A stretch of DNA of 64,000 nt from Pyrenula massariospora (GCA_021030905.1 JAGFMI010000014.1:248001-312000), one strand, 5' to 3'; counted from the first letter of the stretch, positions 22,611 through 34,232 are shown. The notes: generated by a model not told the origin, from the sequence alone. A program made the numbers and translations.

Positions 22611-25600
22611 ATGGACGGGCAGATATACGAGGACAATCGCTTTCAAGACGACGGCAGCTTCCAAGATGATAATAGTCCGCACGACCATACTAGTGCTTAT
22701 CCTGACCCAGAAGATACACCTACATACCCCTGGCTTGGAGGGCGAGATATCCTACCACCTGATCCATTCCTGTCTATTGCTCGGGGTAATCTCGGACCTA
22801 TAGTACATGAAGGTTTCATCCCTGAGGATGACGGGGGCTCCGACATAGACCGTCAACTTCCCCAAGAGCGCGCTTCGTCGGAAGCGTATGGGGGACAGGA
22901 TGAAGCTGCAAGATTCCAAGACTTTGACGAAGACATAGATGATCCTGCTTATGACTCTGAAGATGATCCTGAAGACGAACCGTGAATTGTCTCTATCTAG
23001 TCTAAGACAAGTAACTAACGGTCTCCAGGGATGATATGGAATCTAGTGATGAAGAAGAGCCCGAAAATGAAGATCAAGGCCCCTATGCTCGGACTCGCGG
23101 AAAGAAAGTGGGCAAACGAGGCGTTATTTGGAGCAAAGGCGGAGTAAAGCATGGACGAGGTCTCGGACGAGGCCACAAAGGCGTCAAGCGAGGACTGCGT
23201 AAGGCGAAAGCACCTAGTGCTGAATTCAATGCGCTCCTTCTGAAAGCGAACAACGCGTTTTTCCAAGAGAGAGATCTTGAGAAAGCCTTCGACGCCGTTC
23301 AACAGGCCATCGCGCTAAATCCTGAGATCCATGCAGCGCATGCACTTTTGGCGTCGATTTATAAGGAGCAGGGCGATATTGAGCAGCATGCTTCGACGTT
23401 GTTTCTTGGAGCACACGCTAACCCAAGGCAACCTCGTGTCTGGCGCTCTGCCATCGCTGCATACACCGAGTATCTAGACAATCCTGATGCAACTAATCGT
23501 GAAGAGGTTGTTGATCGCATCGCCTACTGTTACCAGAGATTAATAAGTCTTAATCCAAAAGATTATGAATCTATGCTTCGACGAGCCGCGCTAGAAAAGG
23601 AGAGAAACAGGAAAGGCTCTGCGCTGAGGCAGCTGCAAGCCTTGCTCGAGCATCTGCCAAACAATACCGAGGTGCTACAGCTCATTGCTGAAGTGTGTAT
23701 TGAATTAAAACAGACAAACATAGCGCGCCAGCTCTACGACAAGTGCATTGCGTTCAATCGGACTTGCGACGAAGGCTCCATCTGCTTCTCCTTTTCAGAT
23801 GTTCTGACCTATGTGGAGCTTGTAGGTCAGGAAGAAGGTTCTGCAAGTGCAATTAAAAACCTTAAATCGCTGTCAAGATGGCTTCTTAGCAGAAACCTCG
23901 AAATTTATTGGGACGACGTCCAGGATGATGATAGAGAGTGGGACGCGGAGGATTATCCACGGCGATTTCAAGTCTCGCAATTTACGCCGGGTCGCTTCCC
24001 TCTAGATTCTTACGGCTATGGCTTGCCACTAGAGCTTCGGATCAAGCTTGGGCTCTTACGATTCAAGGAAAATGGGCCAGCGAATCGTCAAGCCCTCGCC
24101 CATTTCGAGTGGCTAGAGCCTGAGGATTCAGAGGAAGGGGCAAAAGTCTTCGAATACGGCGATCTATTTCGAGAAGTTGGTAATATTCTAAAGGAAGCAA
24201 AGATGTACGATGATGCGCTGCGCTTCTACCGCCCTGTGGCGGAGCTGGGTCTTGTATCTGATTCTGGCTTCATGCTAGCAACAGGTGTATGCCTCTTTGA
24301 ATTAGGTGACTCGGATGCGGCCCGAACATATTTTGAAAAGGCTTTACTAGCCGACAATGACTCCCTCGAAGCTCGAATCTGGCTTGCCAGAATTTGCAAC
24401 GAAAGTGGTGACTTAGCGAAAGGCTCTGTTTATGCACGAGACGCAATCACACTTGGCAGGCGAGCTCTTGTCAAGCCTCATCGCCGTAGATACGAGCGCA
24501 AAGAACAACGTCTCGAGCGGGAAAGAGCTGAGGATGAATTGAAGATGGCGTACAAGCTCAAGTTCCCAGGGCTTCCTCGCCAACCACTCAAACAGCTACG
24601 GCGAGCAGCAACGATCGCGATGCGACCTGTCGCTCCGACTTGGAATCGCGGAGAGGGCCATCTCCCTCAGCAGGGGCTTCTGGAAACCATGGAAGCCCGA
24701 TCTTATGGTCCGGACGATGTGGTCGAATCAGTAGAACATTCTGAGCTAGATCCTAGAATTTTTGCGTCTACTACTCCTGAGTTTAGGCGCTTGCAACGGA
24801 AGAAGCAAGAAGATGAAGTGGTAATGCTCTTTGGGATTCTGAATTCCTTCCAATCACAGATGAGAGCTGGTGACCTTCACGCCCGCAACGCCTGGCTTGA
24901 TGCAGCCGACTCGCTTATCAGTGTCTTTCGCACTGAAAAGGTGTTCTATCCTAACGAGCGTATACGGTTTACAGGATATGACGAGAATGCAGCAATACTT
25001 GCACGCTATCGAAGAAGGAATGGATCAGGAAACAATGCAGACGACGCGTTTACACCTGAATTTGAGGATCCAGTTGACACGGAAAACATACCAAATGATT
25101 ACTGCGGCATCTCGTTTGACCGTTGGCTTGATATATTTCTCGAATTTGCTTTCATCCTTTCATCAATGGGTGAAGCTCGGAAAAAGGTTTGTTACGATAG
25201 TCTCACCCACGCAGCAGATTGCTCTGTCTGGTACCATTCCACGGAAGCTTTGATTCAGATCTACGTGTGCTATGCGAGCTGCGCCCTTCGGTTGAATGAT
25301 TCAGATACTATGTCAAATGTGGTTGCCCGTTGGTTCATGACACGCTTCCAATTTACGCACGATGCGTACCGACTCTTCGATGCCTTGAGTCTACTCTGGC
25401 GGATGCCGAATACAAACAGAAGGAATCAAATGGTACATGCAGACTTCAGGGCTGGTCCCAGCCAGAAATTCCTTCTCCGGCAAGTCAAAGCCGTCGACTA
25501 CTACCTCCCTGAGGATTATGGTGCCGACACCGAGTCTGGGCCGCTGCCACAGTTTATGCGCGACGGTCAAAAAGCCTCCCGCAGAGCGGAGTTGCCAAAA

Positions 25601-26185
25601 CCGAAAAAGGGTGACGATGGTCAATTGATTCGCCCTCAAGAAATGGACATAGTTCTACTTGTTCTCTACGGTCACATTCTGTATGCCAGTGGCAGTTTCC
25701 AGAATGCTCTCCATTACTTCACTCGAGCTTATGCTCTTGACAATTCAAGCCCTATGACTTTGCTCAGCTTGGCTCTAGCGTACTGTCACGGGAACTTTAA
25801 AAGGCAAAATGAAGACCGACATGGTTACATTCTGCAGGGTCTTGCGTTCCTCGGGGAATATCGCGACGCCAGGTTAAATTCTGTCAAAGATTGTTCTGCT
25901 CCTGTTAGAGATCTTGTGCGGATGGAAATCGACTTCAACGAAGCGAGATTCTGGCACATGCTTGGATTGAATGGTATTGCTGCGTATACTTACAAAAAAA
26001 CTTTGGCAGCGAAGGATCCCGCAACGCAAGAAGGGGCCCAAATGTCCACCGAGGAAGTGGGTAGTGAGCGGCCCGTAGAGGATTTCGCCATGGAGACGGC
26101 ATTCGCATTGCAGACAATTTACGCTCTGAGCGGAGACACGGAGACTGCGAGGCAAATAACCGAGAAATGGCTGGTGTTGGAGTGA
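22611..26185 (+). CDS. tfc4: TFIIIC subunit Tfc4/Sfc4 (TPR protein)
   Basis: Two exons, join(22611..22981, 23029..26185), give 1175 aa; the 47-nt intron (GTGAAT donor) joins 'EDDPEDEP' to 'DDMESSDEEEPE'. The N-terminus is very acidic and is followed by a basic Gly/Lys/Arg patch (KKVGKRGVIWSKGG). Tetratricopeptide repeats begin near 'LLLKANNAFFQERDLEKAFD', continue through 'RFYRPVAELGLVSDSGFMLA' and 'ARTYFEKALLADNDSLEARI', and resume near the C-terminus (GHILYASGSFQNALHYFTRA). This order matches Tfc4, the tauA scaffold subunit that bridges TFIIIC to TFIIIB at tRNA and 5S genes. It acts in the nucleus in Pol III initiation. It converges with the isochorismatase gene only 77 bp downstream. Confidence 0.95.
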
Positions 26186-26262
26186 CAACTTTTTGCGCGA
26201 TTATCTGGAGATTATTTACTAGATCTGTTCCAAGATTGAAAATGGTGTGACTCTCTAGCCAA

Positions 26263-27675
26263 TCATCCCAACCCCGCCAGTATCTTACTGCTATTCGTCA
26301 CCCAGCCATCCAGCAGTCCGTTATAATCCACCATCTGGTTTGTATAATACCTACAATTGTCACAGTCAGCAATCCCGCCTTACAGCCAATTAAGGTACCA
26401 AGAAGATGCAAAATAAAAGACGACAACACTTACGGGCTGACAGTCGCGCTCGCATCGTCCACCAAAATCACATCATATCCGCGAAAATACGCATCCACCA
26501 ACGTGCTCCACACGCACTGATCAATATTCACGCCGCCAAAAAAGAGCGTCGTCAACCCATTCTCCTTCAACCACATGCTCAACGGCGTCTCGGCGCCCCA
26601 GAGCCCGGACAGGCGGTTCTTGTTGAAGTAGAAGTCCGTTCCCTCTGCGAAGCCGGCTTGCTGGCTCGTGTAGAGGGGCCCGTAGGATTGCGCGTTCCAG
26701 GAGCCACGGATGAGCTTGCGGCCGAGGGGTTGGGTGCTGTTGGGGAGTGTGCCCCTGTCCTGATATCAATACATTGTACAGATGATCGACGAGCTCGGCA
26801 AAATTCGTGGTTTTGCCCTCCATTTCTCGTCTCCGAGTGCACGCCAGAATAGGAATCAGAGGAGAAATGGGAGGAAACGTACATGTCACTCCCAAAACTA
26901 GTCTCCATCGTCCCGTCATCGCTGAATCCATACAGAAAGCTCGGCGGCATGTTGATCAAATCATACTCGTCCAGGCCCCACTGTGTCCAGAGGATTCGGA
27001 TTCCCTGGGGGCGGAAGGCATTGATCAGGTCGAGGGTCGGTTGCACGGCGGCACGGCCCAGGGTGGCGCGGGGAGACAGGGCGGGGTGGAGGAAGAAATC
27101 TGGACGAGGGTGAGCATCAACGTATATAACCCTTTGTGGCACGGCAAACGGGGAGAGTTGGGTTGTGAGGCGGACGGAAAGAAGCTAGCTGTCTTGTCAA
27201 GAAAAGAAAGGGGCCGTCTCGAGCGGAAACAAATTGCTGATCGTGAATGCTCTCTGTTTTCCTCAGATTTACCTTTCCCCTTTGCTCAACCATCCTGTCC
27301 GAGCAAACCCCACCGACACAGCAATTTTCAGATCACAGACCACCAAGTCAGAAAAAAAAACAAAAAACGTACTCTGCATATCCACAATCACAAACCCCGT
27401 CTTCGCCGGGTCAATGACAATCGGACTCTTCTCATTCTTCCCCGCCAAGTCCAGCGTGATCGGCTTCGCCGCCCCGCCCCGCGTCAGGTCCCATCCCGCG
27501 CTCGTGTTGAGCCAGTAGTTGTAGTAGTTTCCTGCGTGAATGTAAGAAGGGGAAGGGAGTAGGGGGATAGGATGGGGGAGACGGCACCAATCTTGGCGTA
27601 GGTTGTGTTTTGCGCTGCGGCGGTGAGGGGGCCGCCGATGGAGAGGAGGTAGGGGAGTAGGAGGGGGAGGTGCAT
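26263..27675 (-). CDS. Secreted isochorismatase-family (cysteine) hydrolase
   Basis: Five exons, complement(26263..26350, 26434..26754, 26883..27099, 27373..27531, 27588..27675), give 290 aa. The first 20 residues (MHLPLLLPYLLSIGGPLTAA) are a clear signal peptide. The isochorismatase-like catalytic triad can be assigned to Asp80 (FVIVDMQNFF), probably Lys200 (YFNKNRLSGLWG) and Cys235 (GGVNIDQCVWSTL). The remaining core is also present, including 'ILWTQWGLDEYD' and 'GYDVILVDDASA'. Family members hydrolyse isochorismate, nicotinamide or other amides, so the substrate is not readable here. Introns are 56, 273, 128 and 83 nt; the 273-nt one is much longer than others in the window. An in-frame Met precedes the chosen one upstream, but the signal peptide fits the chosen start best. 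Confidence 0.9.
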
Positions 27676-29126
27676 GGTGGATAGGTTTTTCGGAGATGTC
27701 AAAATAAAAGATAAACAAAATAGTAACCGCCAGAAACATAGGAAAGAAAAAAATCAGGTCGATTCCTTACCGTACATATATCACCGTTTCAAGAAGGCCT
27801 CCGTCATTTGTCCACTGGAGATGTCTGCCAGGGGAAGGAAACATTTTCTCCTTCCCAATAGGGCCAAGATTCACCATGTCGTTGCGATAAAGCTTCAAGA
27901 CAACGGATGGGATTAAGCTTTTGCCCATATCTTTATCTCAGGATTTGGGAGTTTGTGGGGTTTGCAGACATGGGTTTGTCGATGACCCCGCAGATGACGT
28001 TGAAGTGAGATGGGAGAGAACAATGCCTAGTCCGAGAGGTCTGTCACAGAATTAGATGGAGATTATAGATACGGAGTAAGAGAAAATCAACTAGGATGGG
28101 GCATTCGGGCTTGCTGTCCTTGTCGAACCCTTGTTTGGTCCGTGTATGGCCTTTCAGCCCTAAGTACAGACAGACAGGCAGACCCAAGCTCGGGAATAGC
28201 TGGGCCCGCATTTGGGAGAACATTCCGGATGAGGCAAGCTACCAACTACCTCAGACAGCTTTGGACGGTGTTCCGCTACCAGCCAGCAGTCAGTATTTGC
28301 TATGCATGTCACCACCTAGGTGTGTAATCAGTTTCTTGATCATGTCCTGTGAAGGAAACCGCCGTATTGCTTTTACGTCTGAATGCGCCGCGGCAGGGAG
28401 AGTTTAACGTTTCTTGCCTCTACGTGTGTAGCTGGATGGGGTGCAGAAAATGTCTTCTATTGAATTTGCTCGGGCGGGTAGGTCAGGGATAAGCTGGCTG
28501 TTGTAGCAACATCTCGGCAGGTATCTTCCCGTTCATATTTACATGCAGAAGTACATACTTGCTTACAGGTTAATTTTTACGGTTAATAGATTGTTCTCCC
28601 AAGTAGTTTGTACGCGCAGCTGTCCAGGTAACTGTGCATTGTATGTTGTACAAGAATCTGTCTGCGGATAGTACTGTATAGGAAGAGACTTTGTGGACAC
28701 TCGCCCTCATAGGCACATGGATACGAGGGCTTCGCTCATACAGCTATAGCATATGGCTACCCCGAGTCATCCTCTGGAGTTACTGTGCGTATAGATACGA
28801 GAACCAAAATCAAGTCAGATTGTATGAACACTAAATACCCCGCTGAACAAGGCGATCTTCTTGCTTTTCAGGCGTCACCGCGGCTAACAATAACTAGTCC
28901 TCTATATCCTCAGGCCGACGTAATGTTACACAAGAGAGAGACAGTCCGAAATCACACCGCAACCTTGCCAATCCATTTCCCAGTGGGCGCACCGTCCTCG
29001 GTCGGAATTCGCAAAAGCAAACCGGGGTGAGCCCAAAACCAAGACGTCCGTCCCATTGGTAATGCCCTTCTAATTCAACACGCCGCGCTAAAAGTCGCCC
29101 AGGTGAACTATCTAACCGCAGACCAG
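27676..29126. other. Gene-free stretch
   Basis: About 1.45 kb between the isochorismatase and the five-TM protein genes. Only short frames without recognisable domains on either strand. Confidence 0.45.
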
Positions 29127-29759
29127 TCACGCTTGCCTGGGTATCGCCGCTGCGCCCTCCGAGCGGCCATCCCTTTCATGAAGGGGCAGGGCCAACACGT
29201 CCTGACGGTCAGACCAATCAATGCCCGGCGTAATCCTGACCAATAGTGCGGCTGCATACGATACAATAGACAGCGCCATCCACATGCCGAAGGGGAGGAA
29301 ATGGGCAAAGGCCCCCTGAGCGACGTTCTCGCTGCTGGTGCTTGTAGTAGTCGATGGGGATACGACTTGGACGATTAGACAGTCGAAAAGGACGCCCAGG
29401 CCGGGGATGAGAAATTTGCAGCCCATACCCATGGATGGATACGCTTTGAAAGACTCCTGCCAGTATCTGATCAAGAAGAAGGTTTCGAGCATCAGCGCTG
29501 AGTAGAGGATGACAGGCATCGTCTGGGTCAGACTGAAGACAGTTGCGATGGCTAAAGATAAAAGGCCACTGAGGCTGCAAAAGTTGACATGGGGGTCCTT
29601 ATTGCTCTTCAAGGTGCTCAGCCAGGCAAGGACGACGACGAGGAGGACGGCGAGGCTCCACTGCACAAGATTGAGCACTTGGCTTTCAGGGTCTGGCTTC
29701 TCAGCTGGGTGAGACTTGCTTGTGGCGCTGAGCACGGACGTTGAGGGTATTTTCACCAT
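29127..29759 (-). CDS. Five-TM membrane protein of unknown function
   Basis: A single exon gives 210 aa. Five hydrophobic segments are evident: LVQWSLAVLLVVVLAWLSTL, FCSLSGLLSLAIATVFSL, MPVILYSALMLETFFLI, FLIPGLGVLFDCLIVQVV and MWMALSIVSYAAALLVRI. A short polar N-terminus and a charged C-terminus flank them. I do not recognise the family. The strongly hydrophobic periodicity over the whole frame supports a real integral membrane protein. A Ser/Thr loop (PSTTTSTSSE) lies between TM4 and TM5. The neighbours give no clue to function. Confidence 0.65.
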   Translation of the reverse strand: MVKIPSTSVLSATSKSHPAEKPDPESQVLNLVQWSLAVLLVVVLAWLSTLKSNKDPHVNFCSLSGLLSLAIATVFSLTQTMPVILYSALMLETFFLIRYWQESFKAYPSMGMGCKFLIPGLGVLFDCLIVQVVSPSTTTSTSSENVAQGAFAHFLPFGMWMALSIVSYAAALLVRITPGIDWSDRQDVLALPLHERDGRSEGAAAIPRQA

Positions 29760-31871
29760 AGTAAGAAGGAAAGAGAGCTCTGATCACACCGAGAACTCGT
29801 GCTTTGGGCGATGTTCATAGATAGTGGCTAAATAGACTCTGTGATTAGCAAAGCGCTGCGAAGTAGGCTAAGATGAGAAAGCACTGGTGCCTGCAAAATA
29901 TATTTCTTCAGACCGTATAGCTGTTCCTTCATTGAACTCGAAATTGAGAGCACATACGGTCAACGCCTTCCGGTCTCCTGGATTTGAAGCCTCAGGGAGA
30001 AAAAACTAAGCCCGCAAAGCATCGGGTGCGATTTGAAATAGGTCGTACTTAAATGCGCATTGAGACGCTTGTATTTGCTTGACGGCCGCTGCGAGCTCGC
30101 GGACTGCCACCAGAGCTTCTCCCTAGGCCACCACGTGGCGCCGGAGAGTTGTCGAGCAGTAAGAAAAGAGATGCAGGTAATGCAAAGAAACTAGCCTTTC
30201 AAACGCGCAACCCTCGTATGATAGGCTGACTTTTTGGTCAGATCAATTTCCTGATGGATATTCGAGGCCGAGGTATATCGAAATAATCTACTTGCGTTAG
30301 CCGGAATAGATTGACGAGGCTATTTGATGCGCTTTGGTGGCTACCGACTAGACTGGTCGTTGATAGATTTGAAGGAAGATCTTAAAGGGGGACTGGAATT
30401 GTATGCTGCCAATGTATGGACAACGGTCTTGCGATCTTTAAGTGAGGAAAGTAATCGGGGCATTACAAGAAACAGCATGGTGATATAAGGTATATATGCA
30501 GTTCTTACAATTTTCTGCCACAGGCATCGACGGTTCTTACTGCGTTCTGGCAGCAAAAACAATGCGCTTCGCCCGGGGCAAGGCTGAACATACAACGGGT
30601 GACAGTCCCGCCAATGAAAGCGCCATGCGACTTTAGACCTCAAAGATCATCTTCGCTAGCCTCATGCTGTGAAACTGCCTGCAGTGCCGGGGGGGGGCCC
30701 TGTAGGAAGCTCTCCTAAAGGGGTAAAGCCGTACGGTTAAAGCGGATTAGCGGCTGGTTGAAAGTACCAGAGGTTATGGTCAAGAGTACTTGCTTCTCTA
30801 CCGCATGGGTCGGGATCTAGGACCTGTCTCCCACTAGTCAAAGCGGCCTAAAGTTCGCACGTCAAAAAGCTAGAATACCACAAGGCCAGCGTACAGAAGG
30901 CTAGCACTTCAGAAAGCTGGTCCAGAAGCTTGCAAGAATCCGATTCGTCCAGACTTCGGTTGCCTTCCAGTCCCAAGATGACCTTTCGGAACAACGGTGC
31001 TGAAGGAGCCCCCCTTCCACCCGGATTAGCAAAGGATATATACGGCCTTGTCGAGGGTATAAGAAGGGGGTTTGCCCTTTGCAAAGGCTTTGAAAAGGAG
31101 AATTATTATTTCTTCTCTTATACCTCCGAAATTGCTGTACGGCCACCCCGGTGATCTTCAGATTGCTTCCCCCTTCCAGAGGCAGAAAAGCCATGGCTCT
31201 GCAATATCTACCTGCAAGGTTATCATTGAATACAGCCACCCCGACGACTTCTCTGATGGCGGCGTATTAATGTCCATGCTAATATCGTCGCTCTCAAATT
31301 CTCCGGGTGTGGGGTTCCGAGCCCATTCCTCGCGGGCCTGTTGATGTCGACAGAGACCTGGATGCCGCTCTCGCTTCGCAATCTCCTACAGACCTGCCTG
31401 ATCCTAACTTTTAGACGTCGATAGCTGACTAGGTATCTACTATCTCGCGTTCGAACGCGATTGGCATTTTGTTTTCTGCAGCGTTGCTAATCAGCGAAAA
31501 TTTGTGGTCTTTGAATGAGATGGCAAGCAAACCGCCAAACCCAAGCGTATCATCGGTCAGCGGATTCCATCATGGCACACGTTGCCGTACTTTCGTTCAA
31601 TCTCGAGTCCCATACTAATTTGTAGGCATCTGAAGCCCACTTCTCCGCAAGACTATCGTCAAAGTCAAATGAATGACCATCACCAGGGGAAGGGATAAGC
31701 AGGACAGGTCTGTGTTCTCATTCTCTAACAATCTATCTTTGAGCACAAGCGGAATAGAATTCCAAAGAGTACTATCCAAATAAGTATGAAATCTAACAGT
31801 CCCAATCTCAAAATCCGACCCTTTCCCTCTCAAAGAATCACACCGCCACATCCCCTCCCTCCCCTCCCCAC
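29760..31871. other. Gene-free stretch
   Basis: About 2.1 kb with no supported gene. It includes a short G-run (near 30690) and several small frames around 30850-31340 without known domains or convincing splice partners. No tRNA or repeat family recognised. Confidence 0.45.
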
Positions 31872-34232
31872 CTACTTACCCCCAAAAAGCCTCCTCATCC
31901 ACCCCCCTTTCCCCTTCCCCTTCCCCTTCCCCTTCTCCTCCCCTCCCCCCTCCCCCCTCAAGTACCTCCCAGCATTCCCCCTCCGATGCCCCCTCCACCC
32001 CCTCTCCACCCCCCGATCCGCCTCCCAATCCCTCTCCCGCCGATCCATCCCCTCCCACCCCGCACCCACAAGCCCACCATTCCTACCACCCCATCGATCC
32101 CTCCAAGCACCACCCCCACCCTTCCTCCCCAGCCTCGGCGCCGGCCTCTCAGCCCTCCACGTCGGACTCGCCGGCAGCGGCGGCAGCGGCTTGTTCCGCC
32201 CCATCGTCCGCGGAGATGCCGACTTGCCCACGCGCCGCTTCTCGTCGTGTCTCGGAGACAGCGGGGCTGGGGGTGGAGGTGGAGGGACGTGGCGGCGGGG
32301 AGGGGGGATGTATGGGGGGGACATGGGAGGGGAGGGGAAGGGGATGTTGGGGGGCAGGCCGTAGCGGGAGGGGGGGATCCAGGGGTTGGTTTTGTAGGAG
32401 GGTTTTGGTGGGGGTGGGGGTGGAGGGGGAGCGGGGCTGAGGGGGATGGGTGCTGGGCGGGTTGTGCGGGTTCGGCGGAGGCGGCCGAAGGGTTTGGAGG
32501 GGGATTTGGCGATACGTGTTGGGGAGGGGGTTTGGGGGTGCAGACGTGGGGATTTTCTTGTAGGAGTAGTGGGGGTCTTTGATTTGGGACGTTGGGATTT
32601 TGTTTTAGAGACCCCTGGGCGGGCTGTAGTGGCTTTCTTGATTGGAGAGGCAGATTTGGGAGTGGAGGTGCTGGAGAAGGGAGTAGGGGTTGGAGGTTCA
32701 CCAACTGATTTAGATCCGTAGGGACTCTTAGTAATAGAGGTTGGAGAAGGGCGAGACTTTGTCTGAGGGTTCTGTATCCCATGGGGAAAAGTCGAGTGCT
32801 GAGGACTCCTCGTGATAGAGCACGCCTCGGTAGTATCAGGCCCGCAGCTCGTCCAAGAATTCGAGCGATCTTTCAGGAATTTCGGACTCCTTGGCGAGAA
32901 GAGGAAGTCCAGTGTCCGCGGGCTGGGCGTCTGGGTAGGACTATTAAGCGCCGAGACGAGATCATTCCAGCAACTGTCATACACAAAATCTTCCTCCACA
33001 GTGTTCGTCATGGTCATCATCGGCGTGACCTCGAGCGGTGGTCCGATATAGCAGCCCTTTCCCCTGACTTCGTTTCTCCAATTCCGGGCATCAATCAACG
33101 CGTCGACGCTACTTTGTGGGACGATACTATATTTCGCTTCGCGATGCCGCCACGCCGACCGTATCTCGTGAATGTGCTCCGGTTTCATGATCATAGGACT
33201 CTGCCTATCGTACTTCATTATGATGGACCAGTTCAAAGCAACCAGCCCATCCGAGCCCACAAAATCATCTCCAAGAGATTGGATTCTGCACCCGAACATC
33301 CAGTGCTCCCACGCCATGCCCAGCTCCCCTTTACTGTCGCGGTCTGGCGGGTCATCGTCACCGTAGTATGGCTCATCTTCGCGGTCGAGCGGAAATGGAG
33401 GATAAGCTTGTGCAAACCACATAACATGCGCCATCTCGTGCGCAAGAACGATTGCAAGGCTGACCCAGAACCGCCTCTTTGTGGCTGAGGATTGGCGCTC
33501 AAAGGTTTTGTTCTGCGCAAACTTGAACCAGCATACATCTATGGCCACAAGAATCGGGAAGGAGTCAGTATTCCTTTGATTATCTTGCCATGGCACCCAT
33601 GTTTCAGCGTCGGCGGTGTTCTGGTCGTCTGTAACCCATATGTGTAAGCGTGAGGCTATAGAAGGGATTTCTTGCTCGAAGAAATGCTTCATTGACCATG
33701 CTGCGGCTTCCGGAGGCGGGTGGTCGTATTTTGGTTGGATAACATATCTCTTTCCTCGTTTGGTAGGATGTTGGTACCGAATTGTGTGATAGAACTCCGC
33801 GCTATGTTGTATGAAAAGAGTGGCGAGTTGCAGCGCGGGGGTGATGTTATTGTATAACTTTCGATCTAGAGCAATCTTGTTGCCCCAATCAATGAACCCC
33901 GTCACATTATCCTGTAGATGTCTAGGATACTGTGATATTGAGATCCTCCTGCTCCTTGGGCTCACGCCATTATTATGTACAAAGCATCGGAAGGACTTAG
34001 TCTCACAAAGGCGGTCATGCTCTTCCCGCCAGAACTCCTCATGCGTCTGGCTGCTGAATCGGTTCAAGGCGAAGAGTGGAGATATTTTGTTCTCAAGCTT
34101 GGCAGTCCCCTTTGTTGTATGGTATGCACTCCCAGAGAAGTTATACGGGAATCCAAAGGACATGGCAGTTGTTAGAGGAGACTGGGATGAACTCTCGGGC
34201 CCGACATTCGATTTGAATTCTTTTGGGCGCAA
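31872..34232 (-). CDS. Putative HExxH metallopeptidase-like protein with basic Pro-rich tail
   Basis: A single open frame gives 786 aa. The N-terminal ~400 residues look globular. The helix 'VSLAIVLAHEMAHVMWFAQ' contains an HExxH zinc motif (His265, Glu266, His269). About 40 residues later 'KGELGMAWEHWMFGCRIQ' offers Glu303 or Glu309 as a possible third zinc ligand, resembling the arrangement in gluzincins. From about residue 430 the protein becomes low-complexity: Ser/Pro/Thr/Lys-rich with SP and TP sites, a poly-Pro run, then Gly/Arg/Lys-rich and ending in a KG repeat and 'WMRRLFGGK'. I do not recognise a named family. Zinc binding and peptidase activity are inferred from the motif. The start could be Met24. 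No signal peptide is seen, so an intracellular protein is likely. Confidence 0.75.
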   Translation of the reverse strand: MRPKEFKSNVGPESSSQSPLTTAMSFGFPYNFSGSAYHTTKGTAKLENKISPLFALNRFSSQTHEEFWREEHDRLCETKSFRCFVHNNGVSPRSRRISISQYPRHLQDNVTGFIDWGNKIALDRKLYNNITPALQLATLFIQHSAEFYHTIRYQHPTKRGKRYVIQPKYDHPPPEAAAWSMKHFFEQEIPSIASRLHIWVTDDQNTADAETWVPWQDNQRNTDSFPILVAIDVCWFKFAQNKTFERQSSATKRRFWVSLAIVLAHEMAHVMWFAQAYPPFPLDREDEPYYGDDDPPDRDSKGELGMAWEHWMFGCRIQSLGDDFVGSDGLVALNWSIIMKYDRQSPMIMKPEHIHEIRSAWRHREAKYSIVPQSSVDALIDARNWRNEVRGKGCYIGPPLEVTPMMTMTNTVEEDFVYDSCWNDLVSALNSPTQTPSPRTLDFLFSPRSPKFLKDRSNSWTSCGPDTTEACSITRSPQHSTFPHGIQNPQTKSRPSPTSITKSPYGSKSVGEPPTPTPFSSTSTPKSASPIKKATTARPGVSKTKSQRPKSKTPTTPTRKSPRLHPQTPSPTRIAKSPSKPFGRLRRTRTTRPAPIPLSPAPPPPPPPPKPSYKTNPWIPPSRYGLPPNIPFPSPPMSPPYIPPPRRHVPPPPPPAPLSPRHDEKRRVGKSASPRTMGRNKPLPPLPASPTWRAERPAPRLGRKGGGGAWRDRWGGRNGGLVGAGWEGMDRRERDWEADRGVERGWRGHRRGNAGRYLRGEGGGEEKGKGKGKGKGGWMRRLFGGK
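31902..31959. repeat. Uninterrupted 58-nt pyrimidine tract (cccctt repeats)
   Basis: The plus strand is pure C/T from 31902 to 31959, with several ccccttcccc units, inside the 3' coding end of the HExxH gene. On the coding strand it encodes the Gly/Glu/Lys repeat tail. Such homopurine-homopyrimidine tracts can adopt triplex structures and vary in copy number. Confidence 0.9.

Noticed and set aside
31450-31465. gcgttcgaacgcg as a possible tRNA T-loop
   Set aside because: It is a short palindrome with no acceptor stem or A-box at the right distance.
31786-32782. Several long Pro/Gly/Arg-rich frames on both strands
   Set aside because: They are shadows of the CT-rich, low-complexity tail of the HExxH gene, whose frame also contains a folded N-terminal domain.
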